DNA from: Paraferrimonas sedimenticola
GTDB lineage: Bacteria > Pseudomonadota > Gammaproteobacteria > Enterobacterales > Shewanellaceae
Length of the DNA: 64,000 bases
Direction: 5' to 3'
NCBI RefSeq assembly: GCF_002282855.1
Contig: NZ_NRIR01000002.1
Span: 186,001-250,000, forward strand
How positions within the stretch are numbered: position 1 is the stretch's first letter; every line of letters begins with the position of its first letter. The position numbers and the translations under genes were made by a program. The notes under the pieces were generated by a model. It was not told the origin of the DNA. It made no database searches and saw nothing but the letters and a program-made list of their open reading frames with translations. Shown here in pieces: positions 51,033-60,582 of this stretch.

Positions 51033-53044
51033 TGAAACCCTTACTGATCCTGCTGGCGTGTATTTCTGTTGTGGCCTGCCAGCCCACACCTACCGACCCG
51101 CGCATTGACGCTACCATTCAGCTCAGACTGCTAGAAACCTCAGATTTGCATGCCAATCTGATGGATTATAACTATTACCAAGACAGAGACGATCCAAGCA
51201 TAGGTTTGGCTCGCGTGGCGTCTTTGATTGCCCAACAACGCACACCCAATTCCTTATTAATCGACAATGGCGATCTGATCCAGGGCAGCCCCATGGGGGA
51301 TTACATGGCCAGCTTGCCTTTGCTGGATTGGAATAAGCATCCTGCCTACAAGGCCATGAATGAGTTGAAATACGACGTGGGCAATGTGGGCAATCACGAA
51401 TTTAACTACGGCCTGACTTTCTTGTTTAAAGCGCTCGCGGGCGCGGACTTCCCATACATTAACGCCAATGTAGTGGCCGCCGATGACGCGAGCCAGCATC
51501 AATTCAGGCCCCGTGTACTGCTTGAACGCACCTTCACGGACACAAATGGGCAGCCTCACCAATTAAACGTTGGATTTATTGGACTAGTGCCACCTCAGAT
51601 AATGGTTTGGGATAAGTCACACCTGACCGGTGAGGTGCAAGCTTTGGACATGGTTGAAAGCGCGCGCACTCAAATTTCCGAGCTACGCAAGGAAGGGGCG
51701 GATTTGATTGTTGTGATTGCTCATACTGGCTTGGGCGATCCTGCTGACCTAACCAGTCCCAATCAGGAAGATGTGGCGTTAGCACTGTCCAAGTTGGATG
51801 GCGTTGATGCGCTATTGCTAGGACACAGCCACAGTGTGTTTCCCTCAAGCGAGTTTGCTGGCATTGAAGGTGTGGATATCGATACAGGGCGTCTTAATGG
51901 CGTGGCGGCAGTTATGCCTGGTCGTTGGGGCGATCATTTAGGCCAGATTGATTTGACACTCAACTATTCAGCGACGCAAGGCTGGCAAGTGAGCGCCAGT
52001 CAAACTCAGTCGTTGCCTATCTTTGCTGACGGCGAATCGAAAGTGGCCGCTAGTGCCGATATGCACCGAGTACTCCACGATGATCATCACGCCACTTTAG
52101 CCTTTATGCAACAGCCCATCGGTGTGGCATCACAACCGCTGAACAGTTATTTGAGCCTGCTGCAAGACGACCCTTCGGTGCAAATTGTCGCCGACGCCCA
52201 ATTGGCCTACGTGCGTAAGAACCTACCCAACGATTTGGTGGACTTGCCCATGGTATCGGTAGCCAGCCCGCTTAAAAGCGGTGGCCGTCACGCCACTCCA
52301 AACGACAATGAGCAGTATGTGCAGGTGGGAGCGGGCGAGCTCAGTTATCGCAACGGGGCCGATTTGTATTTGTATGCCAACACTCTGGTGGCGCTAAAAG
52401 CCACGGGAGCGCAACTCAAAGAGTGGCTCGAGTGTTCGGCGAACCAGTTTAATCAAATCGACACTGGCTCTACTGAAGCGCAATCCTTAATTAATTGGCG
52501 CGGCCATCGCACCTACAATTTCGATGTGATTGAAGGGCTGCACTATCAAATTGATGTGACTCAACCCAGTCGCTACAACGGCGATTGTCGCATCGTCAAT
52601 GACGCCGCTGAGCGGATTGTGGGATTGGAGTATCAGGCAGACAATGGCGATGTTCTCAAAGGAGATGCCTTTGAGCAGCAGGAGTTCGTGGTGGTAACCA
52701 ACAACTTTCGTGCCTTTGGTAATAAGTTCGCCGGAGCGACAGCAGAGCAAGTGGTTTTTGAGTCGGGTTACGAGACACGCCAATTGCTGATCGACTTCAT
52801 TCGCGAGCGTTCGCGCTATAACCCAGCCTCGGGCAGTTTCGATTCTTGGGTTGAGGTGCGTCCAGACATGAATTGGTCGCTAAAACCCATCGCAAATGGC
52901 AGTGACTTGGATATTCGTTTTGTGACCCAAGAGTCAGCCGCTGCGCAAAACTACATAGATAATTTCAGCCATTGGCCTATGGATAAAGTGGGTCAAGATG
53001 AGTTGGGTTTTGCCGAATATCGGCTGGATTTATCTAAACAATAA
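51032..53044 (+). CDS. cpdB: 2',3'-cyclic-nucleotide 2'-phosphodiesterase / 3'-nucleotidase
   Basis: A periplasmic two-metal phosphoesterase that hydrolyses 2',3'-cyclic nucleotides and 3'-nucleotides. The metallophosphatase domain (about 30-330) has ETSDLHANL, DNGDLIQGS, GNHEFNYG and GHSHSVFP. The C-terminal 5'-nucleotidase domain (about 360-600) has NGADLYLYANTL and the substrate stacking region NWRGHRTYNFDV. The N-terminus ends VVACQPTP, a lipobox, so this copy is probably a lipoprotein, unlike soluble E. coli CpdB. GTG start. Its end overlaps the convergent DUF3429 gene by 11 bases. Confidence 0.94.
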   Translation: MKPLLILLACISVVACQPTPTDPRIDATIQLRLLETSDLHANLMDYNYYQDRDDPSIGLARVASLIAQQRTPNSLLIDNGDLIQGSPMGDYMASLPLLDWNKHPAYKAMNELKYDVGNVGNHEFNYGLTFLFKALAGADFPYINANVVAADDASQHQFRPRVLLERTFTDTNGQPHQLNVGFIGLVPPQIMVWDKSHLTGEVQALDMVESARTQISELRKEGADLIVVIAHTGLGDPADLTSPNQEDVALALSKLDGVDALLLGHSHSVFPSSEFAGIEGVDIDTGRLNGVAAVMPGRWGDHLGQIDLTLNYSATQGWQVSASQTQSLPIFADGESKVAASADMHRVLHDDHHATLAFMQQPIGVASQPLNSYLSLLQDDPSVQIVADAQLAYVRKNLPNDLVDLPMVSVASPLKSGGRHATPNDNEQYVQVGAGELSYRNGADLYLYANTLVALKATGAQLKEWLECSANQFNQIDTGSTEAQSLINWRGHRTYNFDVIEGLHYQIDVTQPSRYNGDCRIVNDAAERIVGLEYQADNGDVLKGDAFEQQEFVVVTNNFRAFGNKFAGATAEQVVFESGYETRQLLIDFIRERSRYNPASGSFDSWVEVRPDMNWSLKPIANGSDLDIRFVTQESAAAQNYIDNFSHWPMDKVGQDELGFAEYRLDLSKQ

Positions 53045-53477
53045 AACCCATGGCGAGATGGGCCATGACCACCCAAAGACTTAAGGTGAAGCGCAGGTTT
53101 TGATACCAACTGGCGTATTCACCCCAGCGGGGGCGGCCCATTTCGATGGCCAGAATGGCGGTGTAACCTGTGGTGAGAATGGCCAAGCTCAACAGTGAAT
53201 CCAGTAACACTGCAATCAGCGCCATGAAAGTCGGTAACACTGCCAACCAAGGCTCCCATTTGGCGGGTTTGGGCTGAGCATTGGGTGCCCAGAGCGTGCC
53301 TCCCATAAAGGCCAGAATGAGTCCCGAGTACATTAAAAAGGCGTGCAACAGCCAATCGGTGACAGCTTGGTCGGCGAGCTGGGTGTCGGCAGGCCATAGT
53401 CGTTGCCAGATGATTGCCGCCAGTATAAACAGCATAGGGGTGATGCCTAGGTAACCAAGTACTCGATAGCTATTCAC
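53034..53477 (-). CDS. DUF3429 family membrane protein
   Basis: A 147-residue inner-membrane protein with about five hydrophobic helices and short loops. It contains YSGLILAFMGGTLWA and a C-terminal RWGEYASWYQNLRFTLSLWV, which fit the DUF3429 family. No function is known. Convergent with, and overlapping, the end of cpdB. Confidence 0.78.
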   Translation of the reverse strand: MNSYRVLGYLGITPMLFILAAIIWQRLWPADTQLADQAVTDWLLHAFLMYSGLILAFMGGTLWAPNAQPKPAKWEPWLAVLPTFMALIAVLLDSLLSLAILTTGYTAILAIEMGRPRWGEYASWYQNLRFTLSLWVVMAHLAMGFIV

Positions 53478-53571
53478 TCACCCCCTCCCTGGCTGTTTTT
53501 GTTGACGAAATTAGCCTAAGTGTAGACAAAGCTTGGGGTTTTGCTGATTTGTATGCGTCAAAAACAAGCGC

Positions 53572-53600
53572 TCAAAAGAAAAGCGCCCTTAGGGCGCTTT
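53572..53600 (-). terminator. Intrinsic terminator of deaD
   Basis: The stem aagcgccc/gggcgctt with a three-base loop is followed, reading leftward, by TTTCTTTT. It ends the deaD transcript. Confidence 0.8.
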
Positions 53601-53605
53601 ATCTA

Positions 53606-55435
53606 TTAGTCTTTGCGAGGCTTACGGCCTTTCGGCTTATCACCACCGCCTTTGCGGTGTTTGAATCCGCTTTTATTCCGAGCCTTATCGCCATCCTTGT
53701 GGCGTTTAGGTCCTTTGCCGTAAGTCGGCTTGCTATCGTCAAACGGCGCCTTAGTGCCTGCTTCAAAGATATTCAGCTTTTGACCGCAAACACGCACTTT
53801 GCGCAGGTGTCCTAGCACATCTTTTGGCATGCCGTCTGGCAGGTCAACTGTGGAGATCGCATCGTACAATTCGATTTGACCAATGTAACGCGAATCGATA
53901 TCGGCTTCGTTGGCAATCGCGCCAACAATGTTACCTACGCCCACGCCATGCTCACGACCAACCATGATTTGGTAGCGCTTCATGGTGACATCTGGCATGT
54001 CTTTTAGCGGTACTGGCATACCCAAGTCTGACGGCGCTGGACGCTCGTTGCCACCGCGACGCTTCTTATCGCGATCGTCACGGTCGCTGCGCTCGCGACG
54101 CTCTGGGCGGCTTGGCAGAGGTTCAATTTCTAGTGGACGAGCTTTCTGTACTTGCTTTAACAGTGCTGCTGCTAGGGTGTCAGTGTTCACTTCCAGTTGC
54201 TGACAAAGCTTGGCAACCGCGGCATCCATAAAGTCCAAACCACCTTCGTTGATGATTTGCCCTACTTGAGTGCCTAGGCGGTCCAAGCGGCGCTCAGAGA
54301 CTGTCTCTGGGCTTGGGATAGACATAGGCGCAATGCGGCTGCCGGTCGCGCGCTCAATGGTGCGCAGCATGCGCATTTCACGTCCGGTGACGAACAGAAT
54401 GGCGTTACCAGAACGGCCAGCACGACCGGTACGACCGATACGGTGAACGTAAGCTTCGGTATCGTACGGAATGTCGTAGTTGATAACGTGCTCGATACGC
54501 TCAACGTCCAAACCACGGGCAGCAACGTCGGTGGCAATTAGAATGTCCAACTTGCCTTTTTTTAGCGCTTCTACGGCGCGCTCACGAGCGGCTTGGTTCA
54601 TATCGCCGTGCAGTGCATCGGCAGCGTAACCGCGGGCTTCTAGCTTTTCAGCCAGCTCAACCGCTGAGTTACGAGTGCGCACAAAGATGATAATACCGTC
54701 GGTATCTTCTACCTCGAGTACTCGGCTCAGTGCTTCCAATTTGTTGTTTTGAGCCACTTGTACAAAGCGTTGTTCAATGCGCTCAACCGTGGTGTGGCTT
54801 GCGGCAATCGCAATCGACTCTGGGTTGTCTAAGTGCTTGTTGGCAACGCGGCGAATCGCATCTGGCATGGTGGCAGAGAACAAGGCCAGTTGACGCTCTT
54901 CCGGGGTGTGGTCCAGAATCCACTCGATGTCGTCGATGAAGCCCATCTTCAACATTTCATCGGCTTCGTCGAGAACGACCGACTGCAAATCGTCAAGCTT
55001 CAAAGTACCACGACGCATGTGGTCCATCACACGACCAGGGGTACCCACGATCACTTGAGGACCGCGGCTCAGCTGGCGCAGCTGTTGACCCATGCTTTGA
55101 CCGCCGTAGATAGGCATCACGTGGAAACCTTTCATGAATTTGGCGTAGCTTTGGAAAGCTTCGGCAACTTGTACCGCTAGTTCGCGGGTTGGAGCCAATA
55201 CCAATACTTGTGGAACTGACTTGCTCGCGTTTACACGAGTCAGTAGTGGTAGCGCAAACGCGGCGGTTTTACCGGTACCGGTTTGGGCTTGGCCGAGCAG
55301 GTCTTTACCTTGCTGCAGTGGAGTAATACTTGCGGCTTGGATTGGGGTTGGGGTTTCATAGCCCAACTGTTCCAGCGCTTTTAAAATAGGATCGGCTAAG
55401 CCGAGATCGGAAAAGGTTACGTCATTGGAAGACAT
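53606..55435 (-). CDS. deaD: DEAD-box RNA helicase DeaD/CsdA
   Basis: DeaD unwinds RNA during ribosome assembly and mRNA decay, mainly in the cold. The 609-residue protein has the Q motif [37 protein letters not shown] and [11 protein letters not shown] DbpA-type RNA-binding domain (about 470-550, MVGREHGVGVGNIVGAIANE) and a Lys/Arg/Gly-rich tail follow. The tail and extra domain separate it from the rhlB gene at 14.7 kb. Confidence 0.95.
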   Translation of the reverse strand: MSSNDVTFSDLGLADPILKALEQLGYETPTPIQAASITPLQQGKDLLGQAQTGTGKTAAFALPLLTRVNASKSVPQVLVLAPTRELAVQVAEAFQSYAKFMKGFHVMPIYGGQSMGQQLRQLSRGPQVIVGTPGRVMDHMRRGTLKLDDLQSVVLDEADEMLKMGFIDDIEWILDHTPEERQLALFSATMPDAIRRVANKHLDNPESIAIAASHTTVERIEQRFVQVAQNNKLEALSRVLEVEDTDGIIIFVRTRNSAVELAEKLEARGYAADALHGDMNQAARERAVEALKKGKLDILIATDVAARGLDVERIEHVINYDIPYDTEAYVHRIGRTGRAGRSGNAILFVTGREMRMLRTIERATGSRIAPMSIPSPETVSERRLDRLGTQVGQIINEGGLDFMDAAVAKLCQQLEVNTDTLAAALLKQVQKARPLEIEPLPSRPERRERSDRDDRDKKRRGGNERPAPSDLGMPVPLKDMPDVTMKRYQIMVGREHGVGVGNIVGAIANEADIDSRYIGQIELYDAISTVDLPDGMPKDVLGHLRKVRVCGQKLNIFEAGTKAPFDDSKPTYGKGPKRHKDGDKARNKSGFKHRKGGGDKPKGRKPRKD

Positions 55436-55562
55436 TCAAGTTCGCCTTGGGTCTGTGCCTGCACGGCACTGATAATAGGGGCAGAAAACCAACCCCCTGT
55501 CGATCCTCCGCATACGAGGCGCGAGAGTATAGCAAAATTTTACCCGCGACCCCACTCATATT

Positions 55563-56492
55563 TCAGTCTAGCCAGAGACTTAGGATCTGCCAGCTTGTGA
55601 CTGTCGCTCGTTCGAAATACTCCTGGTCGAGCCGTTCAAAGGTATCTCTGAAGGTATGCCAGTCCGGTTGTTGGCTTCCGCCTACGTACACCCATGGGGT
55701 GCCGTAGCGAGAAAATGAGTTGTGATCTGAGGCGCGACTGTAGTCGATGCGACTGCCGGTGGTCGAGAAGCGAGGCTGACCAAAAGCAAAACAGCTGGCT
55801 GAATTAGGCCTAAGCTCTACCAACTTTTGTTTGACCTCAGGATCGTTGGAATGGGTTACTGCCAGTCGATAATTACCGTACTGACGCCCAACCATGTCCA
55901 GATTGAGTACCAGGTTAATCGGTAGGTCCGGCCATTGTTTTACGAATGCCTTGGAGCCCTTTAAGCCTCGCTCTTCAGCATCGCTAAACAGAAATAACAC
56001 CGTGTGGTTGCGCTGTTCCTGCTGGATTACTTGCTGCGCGATGGCCAGCGCAGCCGCCATTCCCGACGCATTGTCATCGGCTCCGAAATAGACGCGCCGG
56101 CCTTGGTTGCCCAAGTGGTCATAGTGGGCAATCACCACCAATAAATCTGCTTCGGGAGTAGTGGCGGGTATGGCGCCAATAAGATTAATGCCTGAGTACT
56201 CGGAAAATCGATAGGGATAATTGAATGGGTGCAGGAATTGCCCTCGCCAAGGTTGCACTCCTATTTGCTGCATGCGTTCTATCAGATAGTTGCGGGCGCG
56301 ATTGGCGCCTTCGGTACCGGTTTTGCGCCCTAGCATCTCGCCACTACTTAGGGTTTTGGCATCCGCCGCCAGTTGTTGTGCATCGAGCCAATTGGGTAAT
56401 TGCGGCAGCTGGCACCGTGACATTTGAGCGCAAGCGCTCAATAGGGTCGCGAATAGGCAAGGGATAAGAACTCTAAAAATCAATTTAAACAA
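55563..56492 (-). CDS. M28 family metallopeptidase, probable lipoprotein
   Basis: A zinc aminopeptidase-like protein with all five metal ligands in order: AHYDHLG, GADDNASG, SDAEERGLKGS, LNLDMVGR and ASDHNSF. The N-terminus has a hydrophobic stretch ending in the lipobox LLSAC, so it is probably anchored in the envelope. No ATG fits: TTG at 56492 gives a standard lipoprotein signal, and TTG at 56558 is the longest choice but overlaps the divergent gene. It cleaves N-terminal residues from peptides; specificity is unknown. Confidence 0.85.
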   Translation of the reverse strand: MFKLIFRVLIPCLFATLLSACAQMSRCQLPQLPNWLDAQQLAADAKTLSSGEMLGRKTGTEGANRARNYLIERMQQIGVQPWRGQFLHPFNYPYRFSEYSGINLIGAIPATTPEADLLVVIAHYDHLGNQGRRVYFGADDNASGMAAALAIAQQVIQQEQRNHTVLFLFSDAEERGLKGSKAFVKQWPDLPINLVLNLDMVGRQYGNYRLAVTHSNDPEVKQKLVELRPNSASCFAFGQPRFSTTGSRIDYSRASDHNSFSRYGTPWVYVGGSQQPDWHTFRDTFERLDQEYFERATVTSWQILSLWLD

Positions 56493-56550
56493 TTGCTTAA
56501 CTAGCGCTACACTGAAACTGCACAAGGAAACGAATAAGGAAAGTGTAGCA

Positions 56551-58935
56551 ATGGGCAAGTGGGTATGGCGGTTGTTTTTACTGATTGTAGTAGCGCTGGT
56601 GGTGGGCGCAGGGTTCGGCTATCAGCAACTGAAAGCCAGTCTACCTCAATTGGAGGGCAGTATTAGTCTGGCCAATCTCGACAACCCAGTTCAAATTGAC
56701 CGCGATGCTCAGGGCTTGGTGAGTATTGTGGCGCAATCTCGTCGAGATGCCTACGTCGCATTGGGTTTGTTGCACGCACAAGAGCGTTTTTTTCAGATGG
56801 ATCTGAGTCGCCGTTTGGCCGCGGGCGAGTTAGCCGAATTGTTTGGCAGTGCTGCTATCGATAGTGACAAACGGATGCGAATGCATCAGCTCAAACAGAC
56901 TGCCAAGCTAGCGATTGAGGGATGGTCTGCAGAGAAAGTAGAACTAGTTGAGGCCTACAGTGCTGGAGTAAATCAGGGGTTGAATCAGCTTGAGAGTAAA
57001 CCCTTTGAATATTGGTTGTTAGGTCAAGAGCCAAGAGCTTGGCAGCCAGAGGATACGCTACTCACCGTCTACGCCATGTTTACCGATCTTAATGACGAGC
57101 AAGCAGAGTATGATGCCACCCGTAGTTTGGTGGCCGACTACGGCAGTCAACAACTACTGGAATATCTATCGCCTGCTGGGACAGATTGGGACAGCGCTTT
57201 GGATGGCAGCAGTTTTGATAGTGCCCAAGTTCCGGACGAGAGTGTCATTCGACTCGACCAATTGTCATCGCCCGTCGCCCAAGTTTGGGAGCCCCAAGCC
57301 AATATTCTCGGCAGCAATAGCTGGGCAGTGGCTGGTGCGCTGACAAGCACTGGCGGGGCGATACTCGCTAACGATATGCACCTAGGATTAAGGCTACCCA
57401 ACACTTGGTATCGAGCCGAGTTGCACTACAGCCACGAAGGTGAAGACGTGTCCTTGTACGGCGTTACCTTACCAGGAGCACCTGTGGTGGTGGTCGGTTC
57501 AAACACTCATGTTGCCTGGGGCTTTACCAACAGCTACGGCGATTGGAGCGATCAAATCGTGTTGGAAGTGGATGACTCGGGCGAAAATTATCGCACCTCG
57601 GACGGTTGGCGTCCCTTTGAAGTCTTCGAAGAGAGCATTCAAGTCAAAGGGCAGCAGGCGCAAACTGTGCAATTGCGTCACAGCCATTGGGGGCCGGTAA
57701 CCACTGGGCTGGACGGTGCCACTGTCGCCATTCGATGGCTCGCGCACTTTCCAGCAGCAACCAATTTCAATCTTGCGGATATGGCGCTGGCCAAAAGCTT
57801 GGAGCAAGGCATCGAAGTGTGTCAGAACTCAGGTATTCCACCACAAAATTGCTTAGTGGTGGATGAACAGGGGCGCATAGGTTGGACCCTCGGCGGCAAG
57901 ATGCCCCTGCGAGGACGCACGGTATCAAACCAAAGGGTGCCATGGCAGCAAGCCGCTCAAACCTGGATTGGCTGGTTGGCGCATCAAGACTATCCGAAAA
58001 TGATCAACCCACCCGAGCATCGACTGTGGACCGCCAATGCTCGCATGATGGGGGACGGTATGTTTACCCAAGTGGGCGATGGTGGTTATGCCACCGGAGC
58101 TCGTGGTGGGCAAATCGCCCAGCGCTTGCAAGCACAACAGCAAATCGATGAAGCCGGCATGTTGGCCATTGCGCTGGATGACGAGGCCTTGTTCTTAGAG
58201 CGTTGGCGTGACTATCTGCAGATACTGCTACAAAGCCAATCGAGCTTGACCAATCAGCAACACGCCATAGTCCAGTTACTTGACGACTGGAGTGGCCATG
58301 CTGCCAAAGACGACGCGGCCTATACTGTGGTTCGTCAGTTCCACCGCCGCTATCGTCAGGGCTTGTACCAAGCGGTTCAAGCCTACTTAGAGCAGCAAGC
58401 AGGTCTTAAATTTAAACCCGGCCAGTTGCGACGCTTGCGACAAAAAGAACAGGCGATGTGGCAATTGGCAAATGTAAAACCCAGACATTGGGTGCCTGCT
58501 CCTCATCAAAGTTGGGACGAATGGATGCTAGTGTTGTTGGATCTAGCCGCTCAAGACTTGATAGAGCGTCACGGTCACTTGCAAGCCGCGCGCTGGGGGC
58601 AGCACAACCAGCTGCAAGTCACTCATCCTTTTGCCCGGCTACTACCCGATTGGACTCCCGATTTAATCAGTGGAGTCTTGTCGGTACCCACGCAAGCTAT
58701 GGCCGGTGATACCGACATGCCACGGGTACAAGGACGCCGATTTGGCGCGAGTCAGCGCTTAATTGTCTCGCCGGGAAATGAAGACAAGGCAGTTTTCCAC
58801 ATGCCAGGCGGGCAAAGCGGTCATCCGCTGTCGCCATTCTTTAAAAGCGGCCATCAGGATTGGGTGGAAGGTCGCCCCAGCCCGCTGAAGGCTGGGACTA
58901 GTCAGTGGCAGTTGACCTTAGTTCCAAAGAGTTAA
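56551..58935 (+). CDS. Penicillin acylase family (Ntn-hydrolase) protein
   Basis: An N-terminal hydrophobic helix serves as signal or anchor. An alpha-chain-like region follows (LLHAQERFFQMDLSRRLAAGELAELFG) and then the beta-chain beginning at the catalytic Ser in GSNSWAV, around residue 250, with VGSNTHVAWGFTNSYGD after it. The enzyme should self-cleave before that Ser to an active heterodimer in the periplasm. The family includes penicillin G acylases and acyl-homoserine-lactone acylases; the substrate cannot be told from sequence alone. Its end overlaps the convergent gene by four bases. Confidence 0.9.
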   Translation: MGKWVWRLFLLIVVALVVGAGFGYQQLKASLPQLEGSISLANLDNPVQIDRDAQGLVSIVAQSRRDAYVALGLLHAQERFFQMDLSRRLAAGELAELFGSAAIDSDKRMRMHQLKQTAKLAIEGWSAEKVELVEAYSAGVNQGLNQLESKPFEYWLLGQEPRAWQPEDTLLTVYAMFTDLNDEQAEYDATRSLVADYGSQQLLEYLSPAGTDWDSALDGSSFDSAQVPDESVIRLDQLSSPVAQVWEPQANILGSNSWAVAGALTSTGGAILANDMHLGLRLPNTWYRAELHYSHEGEDVSLYGVTLPGAPVVVVGSNTHVAWGFTNSYGDWSDQIVLEVDDSGENYRTSDGWRPFEVFEESIQVKGQQAQTVQLRHSHWGPVTTGLDGATVAIRWLAHFPAATNFNLADMALAKSLEQGIEVCQNSGIPPQNCLVVDEQGRIGWTLGGKMPLRGRTVSNQRVPWQQAAQTWIGWLAHQDYPKMINPPEHRLWTANARMMGDGMFTQVGDGGYATGARGGQIAQRLQAQQQIDEAGMLAIALDDEALFLERWRDYLQILLQSQSSLTNQQHAIVQLLDDWSGHAAKDDAAYTVVRQFHRRYRQGLYQAVQAYLEQQAGLKFKPGQLRRLRQKEQAMWQLANVKPRHWVPAPHQSWDEWMLVLLDLAAQDLIERHGHLQAARWGQHNQLQVTHPFARLLPDWTPDLISGVLSVPTQAMAGDTDMPRVQGRRFGASQRLIVSPGNEDKAVFHMPGGQSGHPLSPFFKSGHQDWVEGRPSPLKAGTSQWQLTLVPKS

Positions 58936-60377
58936 GGTTTTCCTCCACCCTGATTGTTACTCGGGCCAAAGTCTCGAGTTTCAAACCCAATCAGCTCTAG
59001 CGAACCATAGCGATCGCCAATATTAAGTGGCTGTGAGCAAGAGGTGTGAATGTCCAGCCACTGCATGGATTGCTCAGCTTTTATCACAAACTGGGTCTGC
59101 GGAGGCAGTCGATTACTGCTATCGGTGTACAAGGTAAAGGATTCGTTTGGCATCAAGCTAACGTAGCCATCGTTGTTGGCGCCTTGAATTTTGGCGGCCC
59201 ACTGAGCTTTGTTGCCGTTAAATTTGTCGGTGTATTTCAGCATCACATCAGGTGTGCCGTCTAAATCGCCTTGGCATTTAAAGTCGGTTTGTTGGTTATC
59301 CGACATGGCACAGCTGCCACCTAGGTAACGGAAGGTCAGTACTTTTGGACGTTGGCCGTCAGGACAGGCATCCATGGCCTCGGGTTGTATGGTTAAGCCG
59401 GCGGTTAGCCAGACGAATGAGGCAGGGTCTACACCACCATCACTCGAGTAAGGGCCTCCACCTTCAGCGGCGGACAATATTTCGACCTGTAAACTGTCGG
59501 CGCTCGCGGGAATAACCACAGCATCGTTTTGATAGTCGTCCCACTCAAAGCCGCGGTTTGAGGTGAGCTGGTCGTAAACCTCGGTGACTACACCGCCACT
59601 GGTGAATCGAATGATGTTAGGGCGGTCATTGCCCGCTTGGGCGCCTTCGACACTGGCGACAAACATCGACATGCTCGCCATACGCTCGCTAGCGCTTGGG
59701 GCGAAGTTAAAAACTACGGGGACGGTTGATCCCAAGGTACCACTGCGTTGCCACCAAGCGGCGTCATGACCATCGGCCAGTTGAACTTCTGTGCTGCTGC
59801 CGTCGCTGAGAATCACTAAGATACCGGCACCGTTTTTGCCATCGTCACCAAAGTTGGCATTGGGCAGTGCGATCAAATTTAACCCGTCTATCGTCAGGGT
59901 ATTCGATCCAGTTTGTATCAAATTCATGTCGGTGACATCAGCGCGGATGGTTGCACTGTAAGCACCGTAAAAAGATGGCGCGGGGGAGCCTCCTAACGTA
60001 CTGACAAACTCCCCAATTACCTCACCACTTACCATCATGTCGGTGCCACCATTGCGACTGACATCGATGTCCGTGTCATAGGCCAAATCATCGTCAAACA
60101 CTTGCCAATAGAGCAAGACGCGCTCGACGGTTTCACCAGGATTCAGGGTAAAGCTGATTTCGTTGGGAATGTTGGGGACTTCTTGCTCGTCGTGTAAGCC
60201 GGTACCGGCGATGCGAATGCGGTTACCGTTCATTAATGCAGTTTGAACGTCGGCAGACACCACAGGACCGAGATATTCATCACCATCCGCCAAGCTAGCG
60301 CTAGAAAACGCCGCCATAATACCTATGCCAACCGCTAATGAGATTTTCTTAAGAGAACTACGGGGATAAAGCTTCAT
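58932..60377 (-). CDS. Exported protein of unknown function
   Basis: I do not recognise a named family with confidence. A signal peptide (cleavage near SASLA-DG) is followed by an Asp/Gly/Ser-rich, beta-strand-like mature part. The first half has VLLYWQVFDDD, YGAYSATIRADVTD and GAGILVILSDGS, which resembles DUF3344-type surface domains. The second half has four or five cysteines (ACPDGQRP, GGSCAMSD, DFKCQGDLDG, HTSCSQP) that could form disulfides. AAGGAGAG precedes the ATG, so it should be well translated. No membrane anchor or sorting tail is visible; it is probably secreted or surface-loose. Confidence 0.78.
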   Translation of the reverse strand: MKLYPRSSLKKISLAVGIGIMAAFSSASLADGDEYLGPVVSADVQTALMNGNRIRIAGTGLHDEQEVPNIPNEISFTLNPGETVERVLLYWQVFDDDLAYDTDIDVSRNGGTDMMVSGEVIGEFVSTLGGSPAPSFYGAYSATIRADVTDMNLIQTGSNTLTIDGLNLIALPNANFGDDGKNGAGILVILSDGSSTEVQLADGHDAAWWQRSGTLGSTVPVVFNFAPSASERMASMSMFVASVEGAQAGNDRPNIIRFTSGGVVTEVYDQLTSNRGFEWDDYQNDAVVIPASADSLQVEILSAAEGGGPYSSDGGVDPASFVWLTAGLTIQPEAMDACPDGQRPKVLTFRYLGGSCAMSDNQQTDFKCQGDLDGTPDVMLKYTDKFNGNKAQWAAKIQGANNDGYVSLMPNESFTLYTDSSNRLPPQTQFVIKAEQSMQWLDIHTSCSQPLNIGDRYGSLELIGFETRDFGPSNNQGGGKP

Positions 60378-60545
60378 AACAACTCTCCTTAGTCTTCGCT
60401 AAACCCTGCGAAGTGCCGCAGGATCTGCGATGAGCGTTGCTAAAGTATAGGTAGTCTAGGAAGGCTTATAGGAAAACTGAGGCAGAAAATCAGACGACTT
60501 TAGCTAGTCTTTAAATATGTGCTTTTTTTCAGTCAGTTATAGCAT

Positions 60546-60574
60546 CGAAAAAAAGCGCACCGGTTGGTGCGCTT
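60546..60574 (-). terminator. Intrinsic terminator of uvrA
   Basis: The 9-bp stem aagcgcacc/ggtgcgctt with a GGTT loop is followed, reading leftward, by a run of T. Confidence 0.88.
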
Positions 60575-60582
60575 GTGAGTTT

